DNA of 64,000 nucleotides from Tanypteryx hageni (taxonomy: Eukaryota; Arthropoda; Insecta; Odonata; Petaluridae). The stretch spans positions 207,319,504 to 207,383,503 of the forward strand of contig CM054113.1 in the NCBI GenBank assembly GCA_028673005.1, read 5' to 3'. How positions within the stretch are numbered: position 1 is the first letter of the stretch; the number at the start of each line of letters is the position of its first letter. The notes beneath the pieces were generated by a model, which saw only the letters and a list, made by a program, of their open reading frames with translations, was not told the DNA's origin and did no database searches. Shown piece by piece: positions 14,481-26,560 of the stretch. Both the position numbers and the translations under genes were made by a program.

Positions 14481-14501
14481 CAGCGGGATAGACCAATAAC
14501 T

Positions 14502-14554
<53 letters not shown>

Positions 14555-15110
14555 TCATTCGGGAAACCCCCTTCGCTTTCCTGACAAATCAATATCCTCT
14601 CTCCCATCCGAAAAACCCCTTCTCTTCCTCCGCATTCCCCAAAGACCCCTTTCCATTCACCCTTCTTACCTGCGCCTTATCCCCACTGCAATAACTCCAA
14701 CTCCTCGTCCGCCATCCCCATTTATTCCCAGTCTTTTCACATCTCCTTTTCGTCTTCCTATCCCCTCCGCCTCCTTCGCCATTGTTCCTATTCAAACGCC
14801 ACTTAACTCCTTCTCCTATTTTCCAATCCAGTAACTCCATTTTGGAATACTTCTCCTTTCACCGAGGAATTATCTCTCTCAATGCCGTCACCATCTCAAC
14901 GTCCCTCCTGCTCTTGAGTCGATCGTGATTCTTCCTCGAACACCTTCCCTCTCACTTCCGATCTCTTCAAGTCCTTAAACTTACCTATCTTCTTCATCTC
15001 TCGTCCTTCCTTTCCCTCTCCTCATCCATTTATTTCTCCCTCTCCTTCCAATTCCTTTATAGCTCTTTTTTTAATCGCTTGTGTTTTCACTTTGTCCGTC
15101 TGTCCGTGCG
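14481..15110. repeat. Polypyrimidine domain
   Basis: C/T-rich on the + strand, beginning with a pure (CT)n tract and continuing as CCTTC, TCTCC and CCCC words. The overlapping open frame is a compositional artefact. Confidence 0.7.
14509..14551. repeat. (CT)n microsatellite
   Basis: An uninterrupted CT dinucleotide run of about 21 units. Expected to be length-polymorphic. Confidence 0.95.
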
Positions 15111-15465
15111 TAAAATATTGAAGCAACGAGAGGAGACGTGGGGAAACAAATATTTTTCAGGATAGTTTCGGCTGGAGGCAAACATGAATCCTATTGATTT
15201 TACGCTCCGTTTGCCTTTTAGCAGGATTTAAAAAAAAAACGTCATGAACTATCTATACAGGTCCGTTACTATGGTCAAGTTTCGGTTTATGTCGTTTACG
15301 TTGCTACAACAATAAAAGCGAACCATAGATACGTTCGATTTACTTTCGAAAAGGGATGAAGATCAAACTACAACTGCATAAATGAAGAAGAGAGAAGAGA
15401 TGAAAGATTCCGAATATTTACGTGAACTGTCTACAAAAAAGCGCTTTTGGAATCCGCTTTGCAGT
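15111..15465. other. Non-coding DNA
   Basis: No feature recognised. Confidence 0.5.
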
Positions 15466-15620
15466 TCTTTTTTAACTTGTTCCTCCCAACTTCATCCCTT
15501 CCTCACCCGTCATCCCCCATCTTCATATTTCCTCTCTTCACTCTTTTCCTTCTCTCAACTTTACCCTCACTCTCCGTTATTTTCTATTTCTCCTTTCCCT
15601 CTTATTTCTATATGAGTTCG
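15466..15620. repeat. Polypyrimidine tract
   Basis: C/T-rich on the + strand (CTTCATCCCTTCCTCACCC and similar). No coding support. Confidence 0.65.
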
Positions 15621-16655
15621 CGGTTTTTCTTATTAATGTGTTTTCCTGCCGTGGTTTTTTTTATAATGTGTAAAAAATTAATTACGCTTTTTTTATCCCC
15701 CAAAGATATTCTTCTCTTTTAATCTCCATCTTTGTTAGATTGCATGTTTATTACGTCTCATTTCAATTTATTTAGTGGTTGGATTAGATGGAAGGAAATT
15801 TTCTAGGTTCCAATCTCACCCTAATGAAGACGAATATCAATAAATTCAACTCTTCCTCATCGACTCTAACCCTCCTAGCTGGAAATAAAAAATATTCTTT
15901 ATTTCGTCAATAAAATCCACTGCGGAGATGGTGTGATGGCTTATTCGAGACTGAAATATTAGCTTGGATTCAAACACGAAAGATATTCTATAATAAAAGA
16001 TTCCACTAAACTAAGCTGTAGGATGTTTGAAAGAAGAATCGATGCGAAAGATATATGAAAATGCAGCTTTCCCTCTCTCTCTCTCCGAGCAGTATATTAG
16101 AATTAAAATTTTCCGCTACATTGAAATTTCATGAAATGCCGTTTAAAGATGGATTGGTTTCCACAATGACGGGTCCATTTTTATTTCTAAATTACGAGTT
16201 TTTTTTATTTTCAATTAACTTTATACACACAAACATAATTTAGGGTAAACATTTTGATATGTTTTTGTCATTTTTCCAGGTTTATTTAGAAATGTTTCTA
16301 AAATATTATTATTTTACGTCGTTTGAAAGCTTCAAGATGCGAAATTTATGTTAAAGCAATTATCCATTTCAATTTTGTACATCACCATAAAATTAATATC
16401 GTGCCAACTAATGCGTATATCGTTATTCTTGCTTTCGCCAGCTGCCTGAATTTTTGCCTTTTTCTATCTCAAGTCTTGACCGACATTTTTTTTGCAGAAA
16501 TCAAAAATTAATTTTTCTCGAAAAAAATTAAATTCTCCTTACTTCCCCGATCCCCGAAATCTCCTTCCTTTGATTTGATATTTATCTGCTCCTGAATCTT
16601 TTGCATAAACGATAACACGAATGCTCCCAAAGCTCGTTAATCAGAGAAACTACGA
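15621..16655. other. Non-coding AT-rich DNA
   Basis: Nothing recognised apart from a short CTCTCTCTCTC run at about 16073-16085. Confidence 0.5.
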
Positions 16656-16855
16656 TTTTCCTTCTTTCTCCGCGTTGATTTTACTCATTTCCGGACCCTA
16701 TCGTACTTTTTCGCTTTCCTCTTCGCCCGTCCTTTTTTCTGCTCTCACTCCATCATCTTCCTTACCTCCCTCTGTCCTCGCCTCGCAATCTCTCCTCTCC
16801 CACAGATTTATTCGTCCGTTAGCATTCATCTACCAGACGCTTCACCGCCTCGCTC
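16656..16855. repeat. Polypyrimidine tract
   Basis: C/T-rich on the + strand. No coding support. Confidence 0.6.
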
Positions 16856-16985
16856 ATTCAAATGAAGTTTGTGATTTTTTTTAAAGGTAGAAGACGAAAA
16901 TAACGTATTTGGGACAAATTACCCGGTCAGGGTTGCCACTTCACCGTGAACAAAGTGTGAACTGCTCGATTATACTTGCAAACTA

Positions 16986-17427
16986 CCGTATTTGCCCGAT
17001 TATAAGGCGATGTTTTTTTGTAAAATGTAAGCCGAAAAATTCATACGTTATAATCGTGACCAAAGATATGTTATATTCCTCTCCTCTCCCTCTCAATTCC
17101 ACTAAAATTCAATTTCTAATCTATTCCACCCTTATGACACGCGCAGCTGCCAAAGTTTTCCTGCATGACTTCGTCCCGTATTAAACGTTTTAAGAAATAA
17201 AACCATTAATTTAATGTAAATCACTGGATCAATGTACACGTTTTACCGAAATTATTCGTTAATCTTATCGCATGATTATATTTACACTGGAAATTAAGTG
17301 TAACCAATCAGGTATTTTGGAATAAAAATTTAGTATCGATGCTCCGAAAATTTTGTTTCTTTCGCGCGACTTCTGAAATAGGAGGTCGCCTTATACTCGA
17401 GGTCGCCCTATAATCGGACAGACATGG
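16986..17427. mobile_element. Tc1/mariner-pogo-like miniature element, 442 bp
   Basis: The left end is CCGTATTTGCCCGATTATAA. The right end in reverse complement is CCATGTCTGTCCGATTATAG. By hand the first 25 bases match at 20 positions, with the inner GATTATA(A/G)GGCGA strongly conserved. The element is flanked by TA on both sides (16984-16985 and 17428-17429), the target duplication of IS630/Tc1/mariner/pogo elements. There is a second copy of the inner word just inside the right end (GGTCGCCTTATACTCGA). No transposase is encoded, so it is non-autonomous. Confidence 0.75.
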
Positions 17428-17429
17428 TA

Positions 17430-17979
17430 TTCTCCAGAGAACTATTTTTAATAGAAGTTGTAAATAAGAGGAAAAGAAACGTTGTTTTTGCGGATGATTT
17501 TCTGATAGGATATGACGTTTTTCGATAAGATGTATATAAAAAGTTTTCCACCGTAGATCTGTATCGTATTTTATGCGTGGCGCATTTAAGGATTTCATTA
17601 AATTAAAAGACGAAAATGACGCATGTGGTTCCTATCTTTCAAACAGCGCTTCCAAATTACCCTAAATAAAATTTAAATATTGCAGCACTCAAATCCTATA
17701 ATACAATTTCCTTACATTTAGTATTTACAACTTCATTTTAATTCGTCGAGATGACATCATTTTAATCAGGCCGTTCTATCATGGGTGCCGCGTTGCTGGA
17801 GACGAGTGATTTTTTCTTGTTCTAAAACCTCTTGAAAGAAACGCTCAATTTACGCTACGCTTATACCGAGAATCACTCTGCTGATTCAAGAAGTATTGAA
17901 GTATTTTTTTCAAATGCTTGTTCTTGAGTTTTTTCAGCCATACGACGAGCTCGATAATTCTCTGTTGAATTAATTATTG
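17430..17979. other. Non-coding DNA
   Basis: Nothing recognised. Confidence 0.5.
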
Positions 17980-18470
17980 TTGATTGTTCCTTCCCTCTTC
18001 TTTCTCCCTCCCTCCCCTCTCTCTCTCTCAAACCCCACCCTTCCCTTTACATCCTCTCTTCGCTCATTCCTCACATTTATTCCTTTCCCACCACCTGTTT
18101 CCCTCCTCCCATTTCACTCTCTCTCTCCTTTCATTATCTCTCTCCTTTTCTACTCCATCTTCCTTCTCTTCCCTCTCCTTTTATCCTTCGTTCCTCTTTC
18201 TTCCCACCCCTCTCGTTACCCTTCCTCTCTCCGCCACGCCGTACCACTTGGATCAACAAAACGTGACCTTGAGCCTTGATGGCCCCCTTTCGACCAGCCA
18301 CTTCCTCCTTCCTTTTAGAACCCTTGTGGGCCTCCCGCTCCCATTCCGAGCACTGCATTGTTAGCAATTTTAGAACGATTAAGACCCTGCCTTTTATTTC
18401 TTATGTCCCCACTCCGTTCCTTCTCGGATTGTACTCTTCCAGTCCACTGTCCCTTCTCCTATGAACCTTT
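17980..18470. repeat. Polypyrimidine domain
   Basis: C/T-rich on the + strand over almost 500 bp with CTCTCTCTCTC runs. Open frames here are compositional. Confidence 0.7.
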
Positions 18471-19091
18471 TCCAACTCCCAGAGGAGGAGAATAGAGCGT
18501 GGGACGTTCCTTCATGACGCATCTTGTTCGACTGATTTAATTTGCGGTGTCCTCATCATTTGTGTTGCCAAAAAAGAGGAATTTGTATCTTGTTTGCGTC
18601 TGTTTTTCATGCTTGTGTCGTATTTAAGATCTCAAAACTATCCTCGCTCTTGCAAATTTAAGAAAATATTTTGTGCACGCTTTTATTAAAAGGTTGAAGA
18701 GGAAAACTTCCAAGGTATTTGAGGTACATTTTTAGCATTTCCGTGGTTGACGATTCGTTCCCTCAAAATCCCAAATTTACAGGTCAAGGCCTTGAGAACT
18801 AATGCTTCAGCTCATGGATAGAACTGGTCTTTCAGTCAGTAAAAAAGAAATAAATACCAGCCAGTCCAAAAAGGAGCTAGAATGGACAGAAAAGAGAACG
18901 CATGAAAAAATTGTCCGATGCCATACCAAGTTACGCGGGTAGGGTTCGAATAAAATTTTTAAAAAATATTTAAAAGATTAATATTGAGAGTACATATAAG
19001 CATAACTCACTTAACTTCGCTGACGGAAGCTTCGTTGCTAGAGACAGATATAATATAGAATGAATGGGGATAAATATGTACCAATACTTTT
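18471..19091. other. Non-coding DNA
   Basis: Nothing recognised. Confidence 0.5.
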
Positions 19092-20235
19092 TAGTGCTTT
19101 TCGTCATTGCTAAAAGGCACTATTATCCTCGTGATTTCCGTCCGTCCGTACGTATATATCAGGGAAGAATTGGCTAAACCGATTTCAACCAAATTTGGTA
19201 CATATAATATTCACATAAATTAATGACCAAAGTGGTTCGACTCAGCAGGGATGCCAAAATTACAAAGTTAATCTTTTCGGTAATTATGAATTTGGAAGGA
19301 ATTGGTTGAACCGATTTCAATGAAATCTTGTAGGAAGGAGGCGTGTAACACAAAAAAACAAAATCAAGATGTTTACTATAGATATAGAAATCAGGGCTAC
19401 CACAATACAAGAAATAAAAACATTCTTTTTGCACATATTTGTGTTGAAATGTCTGCATCAATTTGAACAAATTTATAATATTTATATTATAAACATATAT
19501 AGAAAATCATAATAGCATATTTAAACTGAATCAGTCAAACAGGGGTGCCACAATAACAAATTAAATTCTTTCACTAATTATGGAGTTGGAAGGAATTGGC
19601 CTGATGGATTTCGATTAAATTTTGTATATAAGATTTATACAACATACCATAATGAAATAAAGACGTTTAAAGCTGAGATAAAGAGCAGGGCTACCACAGT
19701 AAAAAGTAAAATAATATTTCTTTTACACTTAATTCTAAAGAACTGACGGCATGGATTTTAACCAAATATGATGTATATAACCTTTATATAAATGTCATCG
19801 GTGGAAAAACTCCTTAAGCCATAAAAGTTTCAAACTTTTATGGCTTAAGGAGTTTTCCCACCGATGATAAAACGAGTCATAAGTTAATCAAGCCACCAAC
19901 CTTTATTTTATATAAATAATAAATAAAATTATTATATTTCAACCGGGTCGACTAAACAGGGCTACCACAATATCATAGTTAGAATTTTTCTGTAAATCTG
20001 AATTTGGAAGGTATTGGCTGAAGGGATTTCAAAGAAATTTCGTTTGTAGGTAGAGATAGAATGACAAAACGAAATGAACATGTTTAAAACGGATCTAAAA
20101 AGCAGGGTTGGCACAATATAAGGAAAAATAATTTTCCGATTTCAAAGCAAATATATTAGTCGACGATTATACTACGGCGAATTTTACGAAAAGCCCTTCT
20201 GTACCACGGGAAACCCGTGTACATCCCTATTTGTT
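19092..20235 (+). mobile_element. DINE-1/Helentron-like non-autonomous element (copy 1)
   Basis: The left boundary is TTTT|TAGTGCTTTTCGTC. Near the right end the same word appears inverted and mutated (ACGAAAAGCCCTTCT). It is followed by a hairpin, CACGGG-AAA-CCCGTG (20205-20219), and then TACATCCCTATTTGTT. The interior is a series of degenerate direct repeats of roughly 145 bp. Each carries words such as AATTGGCTGAACCGATTTCAA, GGGCTACCACAATA and CAACCGGGTCGAC. Short subterminal inverted repeats, internal tandem repeats, a 3' hairpin and insertion in a T run match the published organisation of DINE-1/HINE derivatives of Helentrons. That classification is inference. Two further copies lie at 55995-58083 in the opposite orientation. 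Confidence 0.6.
19795..19867. repeat. Near-perfect 73-bp inverted repeat (hairpin)
   Basis: Arms of 36 bp (19795-19830 and 19832-19867) surround a single C. They match at 35 of 36 positions, the only difference being GGAAAA versus GGGAAA. The other copies of the host element lack this sequence, so it arrived as an insertion of about 110 bp. An approximate duplication of CCTTTAT..TATATAAA lies around it. Confidence 0.9.
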
Positions 20236-20239
20236 TATA

Positions 20240-21049
20240 TTTACATACCGTACGGGATGTAAATTACTTGTACATATAATAATAATAATAAGCATTTAAG
20301 TACACCAAATAGTGAGAAAGAAGAAGTATTTAGAATATTTAAAGCACATGGAATATTCCTACACACCTGTTCACGCATGCGTAGTCGTAAGCCTGCTTGG
20401 GAATCATTTTACCGACGCTATAATAAAAACTGAGATCAACAGAACTAAATGCTTTAAACATCGAATGTGGATAATTTCCCAGGCAGTTATCAAAAAGTAC
20501 GGATATCAGTAGTTCATGAAAAAAACTCCATGGCGCTAATTATAGAACTTCATTAAAATTAATTTTACTGCTTATCCGAATATAGCTAGATAGAAAAATT
20601 TTCGTACAATTCCGGTGGTATTCTAAAATTTTTATGGTGTTAATAAAATTATCAAGAAATTGTTTGAAAATTAGGGAATAAAGTCATTCCGTAAGTTATT
20701 GCCAAAACAAGTAAAAAGGAAGAGAAATACTAATAGCCTTACGTAATCATGAAACACACGACTTTTTTATTATCTCACGTCATTATGAATGTTTTATCTG
20801 TGCGTTTTAAGCTGCGTTCCTAAGACAGTGATGAAAAATGTTCAATTATCGAAATTTCGCGTTTGTTCACGAGTGATTTTGTCATATTTGTAATGCCGAA
20901 AAAAAACTCGTTATATCGTCGGGAAAATTACGTTTGAAAGCTTTCAATCCCCCTTAATTACTTAATTGACCCCAACGTTATCCCAACTTTTTTTAAACAC
21001 AACGATATCCATTATCAATTTCTAAAAATATCAGATGATTCAACCGCGA
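20240..21049. other. Non-coding AT-rich DNA
   Basis: Nothing recognised beyond a short (AAT)n run near 20278-20291. Confidence 0.5.
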
Positions 21050-21800
21050 CATTGCATCAATCCTCCTTTCTCCGTTCCATCTATCGCTATACCTTTGTGT
21101 TCTCGTAACTTTCCTCCACATCCTCCTTTCTCTTCCCTTTCTCTCTTTGCCTTTTTCTTCTCTCTCTCTCCCTCTCTTTACAAAGCCTCTTTCCCTCCCA
21201 CCAAAAATTCTTTCCATTCATCCGAACCTTTATGGTTATTCTTTTTTCTTCTATCCTGCAGGAAGACCATTCAATCCTATATTCCTTTTTTCTTGCCCCA
21301 TAAAAAAACTGACGTCCCACGAATAATACATCATCCTTTGCCCTCCATACATCCTCTTACCTCGCTCATTTGCCCACACATCATCCATTTCTTTCCGCAC
21401 GCCCGTCTATTTTCCAAATACCCTTTCCCGCCCCACTCCATCCCCTGCTCATTCCCTTTCTCGTCCTCATCACCTTATCCACTTTTTCTCCTACTTCATC
21501 CCTCGTTCTCTCTTTCTCTTCCGACCTTTTTTTCGTCAATTTATTTCCCGTTCCATTCATTCCTTAAATCTAGGCATTAGTGAGTTTATCTCACCTTTTT
21601 ATTGAAGGCCCTTTAAATTCTTGTCATAATCCCGCTTTGCCCATTCTTTCTCTTCTTTTTGCCTTTCCTTCATCCTAAACCTCTCTCTCTCTCTCTCTTT
21701 GCCCTTATTCCATTCCGCGAGTGTTCCCTTGAAGAATTTTCTCCCAAATTGCCCTTACTTCCGCCGTATGCCCCTTCCGATTCTAATTTTTCACATCTCG
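21050..21800. repeat. Polypyrimidine domain
   Basis: Two adjoining C/T-rich blocks (21050-21570 and 21640-21800), including a CTCTCTCTCTCTCTC run at about 21680. The 181-codon frame inside is a compositional artefact. Confidence 0.7.
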
Positions 21801-24800
21801 CTTCTTTGCTCCTACTCGCTTACTTTATTTTCATTTTCATGGCCATTTTTTCTATCAGCCAATCCCATTCAATGCATTTTTTGAAACCCTGATCCTTTCT
21901 CTTCTTGGAAAAGAGAAATTTTGGCTTCTTTAAAGTGATTAATGGTTATTCACTTTTTATTTTCGACAAAGCCTTCGCCATTAATATGGCTTTTTTGGAC
22001 TAATCAACAGCTAAAATACTGGGACTAAAAAGGAACTTGACTGGCTAATCATTCAGGAGCTGACGTTGGACTCAAAAACTCGTTGAAAGAATTTTAAAAA
22101 ATGGCTTATGAATCCACTTTCTAACGCTTTTCAGAAATTCGTCTCTCAAGGTTTTACCCTTCACATTATTATTAAAAATTTTATTTGAAATCCTGTGGGT
22201 GATATCATAAACGGCAACTGGTTTATTAAAGTAACATAAGCTAAATATACATAGAGTTCACATCCCTCAACAACCCACGCATCCATTCGTGGTCATTTTT
22301 TTTAATTTTCCAGGAGACTACCGTTCAAAAGACTGGCATTTATCCTGGTCAAGAAAACCTTTAAATCACTTCGCTCCAACTTGTATACACGTACTCGGTG
22401 AAGAAGGACGTAATAGTCCGAAATCTTCAAATCATCTTTCCGGTATCTTTTGCCACTGGTTCCACAGTGTGTGATGGATTTCCTTACTCCTGATCTAATT
22501 ACCTTTTTATCTTTAAATTTCACTCATGTATATACGTATAAGACAATAATTTCTTAATAGAACGGAATTTTATCACTTCATTAGCATTAGGATTGAAAAT
22601 TAACTAATGTCTTTCTAAATAACATTCCATATGGTTAACTGAATAAAAAGTAAATAAAATCGTCGTAAAGCAATTTCTCTTCTTAAAAACGGATTTTGTC
22701 AAATCACTCCTTATTTTATTACATTTTGTTAGCCTGCGTACTAGAAAAATGAAATGCTAAAATTTTGAAACGTTTGATCACCCAGGAAAAGGTTATAAAA
22801 ATTAATATTTTTTAAGAAAACTTATTTTTCAACGTCACCCTCTTCTTTAAAAAGGATACTCTAGGAAATACGTATTTTAAGCGAGTTTAACCTTGTGTCG
22901 CGGAGCATATGGCAGTTACTTTCTCGACCAATAACGAAAGATTTTACTTCCTTTGCCTTTCCATACTTTCTCTCTCCTCTCCGCTCAGCCAACATTTTGC
23001 GCGTTCTCATTCGCCTTATGTCCTCCCTTTCCCCCCTCCGTCGCGTACGCGCACTCACGCTTTCGTTCGTTCCACGCGTTCAAATGTTTTTTTTTCCTAG
23101 CATGGTTAAATTTCCTCTGTAATGTAATTATCCGTTATTCCTATCATTAACAGCGAAGTTACAAAAGGCTGATGTTTTTAAAATCACTTTTTAATTGGAA
23201 TTAAAATCATGTCCTTGCCTTGTTTTCATTATAAAAGTTCAAGAAACGGGTAAATTAATGAAAGAATCATCTAAAAATGCTCTGTGGCTTATCAACGATC
23301 TCATTTGAATGGCTGAGCGTGATGGATCGCGGGCTGTCTCTATCTCACCATAATTGAATTTTTTTAAGGGTAATCTGGTTTATGTGAATGTGTAATACTT
23401 TATGAACAGATTAAAAAGAGAGGAGCGCGACCAAGTTAGGATTTCGGACCGAAATTATTTGATTGTGAATATTCTTCGTGGGACATTAATTTGCCATCAA
23501 CTCTTCAAAAGAGACTTTTAGTTCCGAGATCGAGTTGAAAAGTCGAGATTGCGTCAGAAATTTAATTAGAGAAGCAAACAGTTGACGGCGCCATATTTCG
23601 GACGAAAGAAAAAATTAATTTATTCCGTTAGTTAGGTTGGCACCAGTTGCTAACTTGGTGCCCGAAATTCAAGGCGAAACAAGCTGAAGTATCCGAATTT
23701 GGACTAAATGGAAGGAGTCCAGCGAACGCTTCGCTACCTCGAATAAAGGGAACAACTCAAGCGCATCCGTACTTTCAAAAAACAATGCCGAAATGTTTCA
23801 TCTTGGACCTTCGATTCCTAAATCCCCCTCTAAATCCTTAAATATATTAACACTATATTTTTCGTTTAATAAAAAGAAAACAAGCTGATTTCATAGAGGT
23901 ATTAAAAATATTTGATAATAAAAATGCTGATTAGGAAAAATTTGGGGAGGAAACGTTCTAAGATAAAATTTAAACTAGGTATTTCAAAATGAACATCATC
24001 TGTTGCGATGAAAACTACGATATATTCTCAGCGAAACTTTAATAAAATTCCAGGTTTCTGTTCCATTTAATAATAGATGAATAAATTCCCATTCGAGTAA
24101 ATTTACAGAGAATGGAAAAATCCAAATGAAAAAAATAAGTGAAAGAAATGATTTATCTTCATGTAATTCTCGCAGTTGTTTACACTACTTTAAAACCAGG
24201 CGAAGTTATAGTCAGAGCTGGAACTGACCCAGCGCAGAACAATCTAGTCAAGCCAGCCACTCGGAGGAGGAGGGGGGTAATATAATATTTTAGATCCGAG
24301 GTTTGCAAATTTGGAGGACATTTTATTATGGGCGGCATTTTTATTTTTTTAATTTCGCGCGGCAGATAGAAACTGCACGATGAATTCTCACCTACTCAAA
24401 ACTCATTCGCTTCTTCTTACTATCCACTTAACCACTTTACACGCGCGCACTAAACTTGTTTTTGGAATTAATTTTTAATGCACGATTCAAATCGCCATTT
24501 CATATCAATTTCTGCATTGCTTCATCGTAGCTAAAATCGCTGAATCGCAAAAAGCAAGCAGATTGACATGTTTTTCTTTTACAGCTTAAATTCGTTGTCA
24601 ACAACTATAATAATATACATAACTCTATATTAAAAAATCATATACGTGAATTTTAGAATTTCCACACTATCCACCCAACCTGTTTGGAATGCAAATGTTT
24701 AGAAAGGGGTGACCCTGGGTCCCAAAATGCTGCAGTGAGCATGGCCGTACGTCTTCGTCTTTTTTGTTATTGATATGTCCATTGTAAGAAGACGTATCTG

Positions 24801-25529
24801 AGATGTTTATGAGACAGAGATAAATAAATAAATTCAGTAGTCCCTGTAACAACTCGAGGGTCTCAGAAAAGGCCTCGTTGCTCACATTTAATGCCTTATG
24901 GGAAAAATCACGTGTACGTGTTGGATACGAGCTTTCTCACCTCACAAACATACTTAGAATGCGGTTCGCGTGAAATTCAGGACCTCGTATAATGAAATTT
25001 AATACGTGTTTGGTAAATAAATGGCACATTTTTTAATGGAGTGCAATCAAATCCGCGTTGAACTAGGATTTACAGCATACCAAACGCTTTTAGTCTCGGA
25101 TCCCTTAATGTTAATTTATTGTGGAAAAAACTAAATAGAAACATAGGTAAACAATAAGAAACTTTTTGAGCCCATGATAAGAAAAAACTATTGAAAATAT
25201 AAAAAAAATTTGGAAAAAATACTAGATGCATGAATCAGTCAACCTACCACGTTGAAGAAAAACGAGATTAATGATCCTATGCGCGACATTAACTATAATT
25301 TGGTAGTTGTTCAAAAGAGGTGTGTGACAATTAGTACACTTAAGAAAAGTATTTACAACGAGGATTTACATATAATATATCGAGCGCAATCAGTCTGCGC
25401 TAATATCCTCCACAAAATGAACAGGGCTATGTAATTTCAATGAAAAAGGTAGCTATGTACTACAGAGTTCCATTCTAATACAAGCGCAAATAAACCATCG
25501 AAAAATTCTGCAACACATCGAGACGATGG
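21801..25529. other. Non-coding DNA, little recognised
   Basis: A pyrimidine-rich patch with CpGs lies at 22950-23060. At 23633-23666 a short hairpin, GGCACCA-(10)-TGGTGCC, is present. At 24667-24885 a frame on the - strand has a less biased composition than its neighbours but I do not recognise it. No exon, RNA gene or bounded element can be supported. Confidence 0.45.
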
Positions 25530-25935
25530 ATTTTCTCCTTGGATATTTTCGGCGAAAGATAAGAGTCGTCGCTGGTGTCACGCAGATAGTCCAATGGCTC
25601 AATGGCCTTCGTTTTGGGTATGAGAGAGAAAGAGAGAGAGAGAGGCAACTAAACCGCAGACGTATCGCTTGCCGACTGGAAACTGCGATTAACACACTCC
25701 TCTCGGACTCTCCACCGTGTGTAATTCATAGGTCGAGGGCTTTTGCCGACTCGCTCTTGCGCAAAACCCGCATTTTGTCACACTCGGGGCCATTACGTCA
25801 CGACCGCACGCCACCGTTTCCTCCGGAGCTTCATATTTCCACTGAACATTCACACCTCTCCCAGTTATTGAGCGTGGCAATTTATGCTCCATAATGACGG
25901 CGTCTGCGCGCATTGTTTTAGAAACACGAATCAGC
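25530..25935. other. CpG-dense, GC-richer segment (possible regulatory DNA)
   Basis: The segment stands out from its AT-rich surroundings by many CpG dinucleotides (CGTCGCTGG, GCGCAAAACCCGC, GGCGTCTGCGCGC). It contains ATTACGTCA, which resembles a CRE/AP-1 site, and a (GA)n run at about 25624-25645. It could be a promoter or first-exon region, but I see no TATA box, splice site or coding evidence that decides this. Confidence 0.25.
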
Positions 25936-26329
25936 ACTCGAGCCAGGCAGAATATTTTTATCTATCTACCGGCACACGATTCTAATTTCCATGCAACTTA
26001 TGGATGGGAAAAACGATGGCGTGGACCAGCTGTTTAAGAACCGAACAGAAACAGCTGACTTAATCGAATGAGACATAAATTAGCATGCGTTAAGTATCTT
26101 CGAAGTCGGAATATATCGGTATCAATTTCCGAATTTCTTGCCGTAACGGGTACAAATTTTCAACATACCACTTTTAAGCTTATAGTAGGGTGTGCGAAAT
26201 ACTGGGAAAGCTTCCAAATGCACGGAGTAGAAGTCAGAAAATAAAATGGATGGATCAATCAAAAACGAGGAATTGTTGCGACGAATATAAGAAAAAGGAA
26301 TAACGAAAATGTTGACGAAAAAGAAGATG

Positions 26330-26560
26330 GCAAACTGCATCGGATATTTCTTAGGAAGGTGATTAAAGATGTGACCAAAGAAAAGTTCAAACGCAAAAGA
26401 GGAAGGAAACTAATTCGGCTACCATACAAAGATGGAAGAGAATTAGCACGGAAAGAAGGTTTTGCAGGACAGGGCGATGTGGAGAACCCGTTTGTACCTA
26501 TGATCACGGGCCTGTCCACAATTACACAAACGATGCTGATGATATTAAGAAATGAAGAAA
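26330..26560 (+). pseudogene. LINE-type retrotransposon 3' coding tail (remnant)
   Basis: The + strand frame ending near 26655 reads LHRIFLRKVIKDVTKEKF around 26335-26390, followed by KRKRGRK. This recalls the region at the C-terminus of many arthropod LINE reverse transcriptases, where a histidine-arginine-rich segment precedes a basic GKRGRGRP-like motif. What follows (YKDGRELARKE) loosely matches the next conserved part. No reverse transcriptase core (FADD box) is visible upstream, so at most a 5'-truncated tail survives. The assignment rests on motif resemblance only. Confidence 0.35.

Noticed and set aside
21035..21580. A 181-codon open frame on the + strand
   Set aside because: Same compositional cause: C/T-rich DNA rarely forms stop codons. 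No family resemblance and no start context.
23633..23666. Short hairpin GGCACCA...TGGTGCC
   Set aside because: A 7-bp stem in 64 kb is not remarkable and nothing nearby supports a function.
24667..24885. 72-codon - strand frame with balanced composition
   Set aside because: Not recognised as any family, no splice or start evidence, and too short to call on composition alone.
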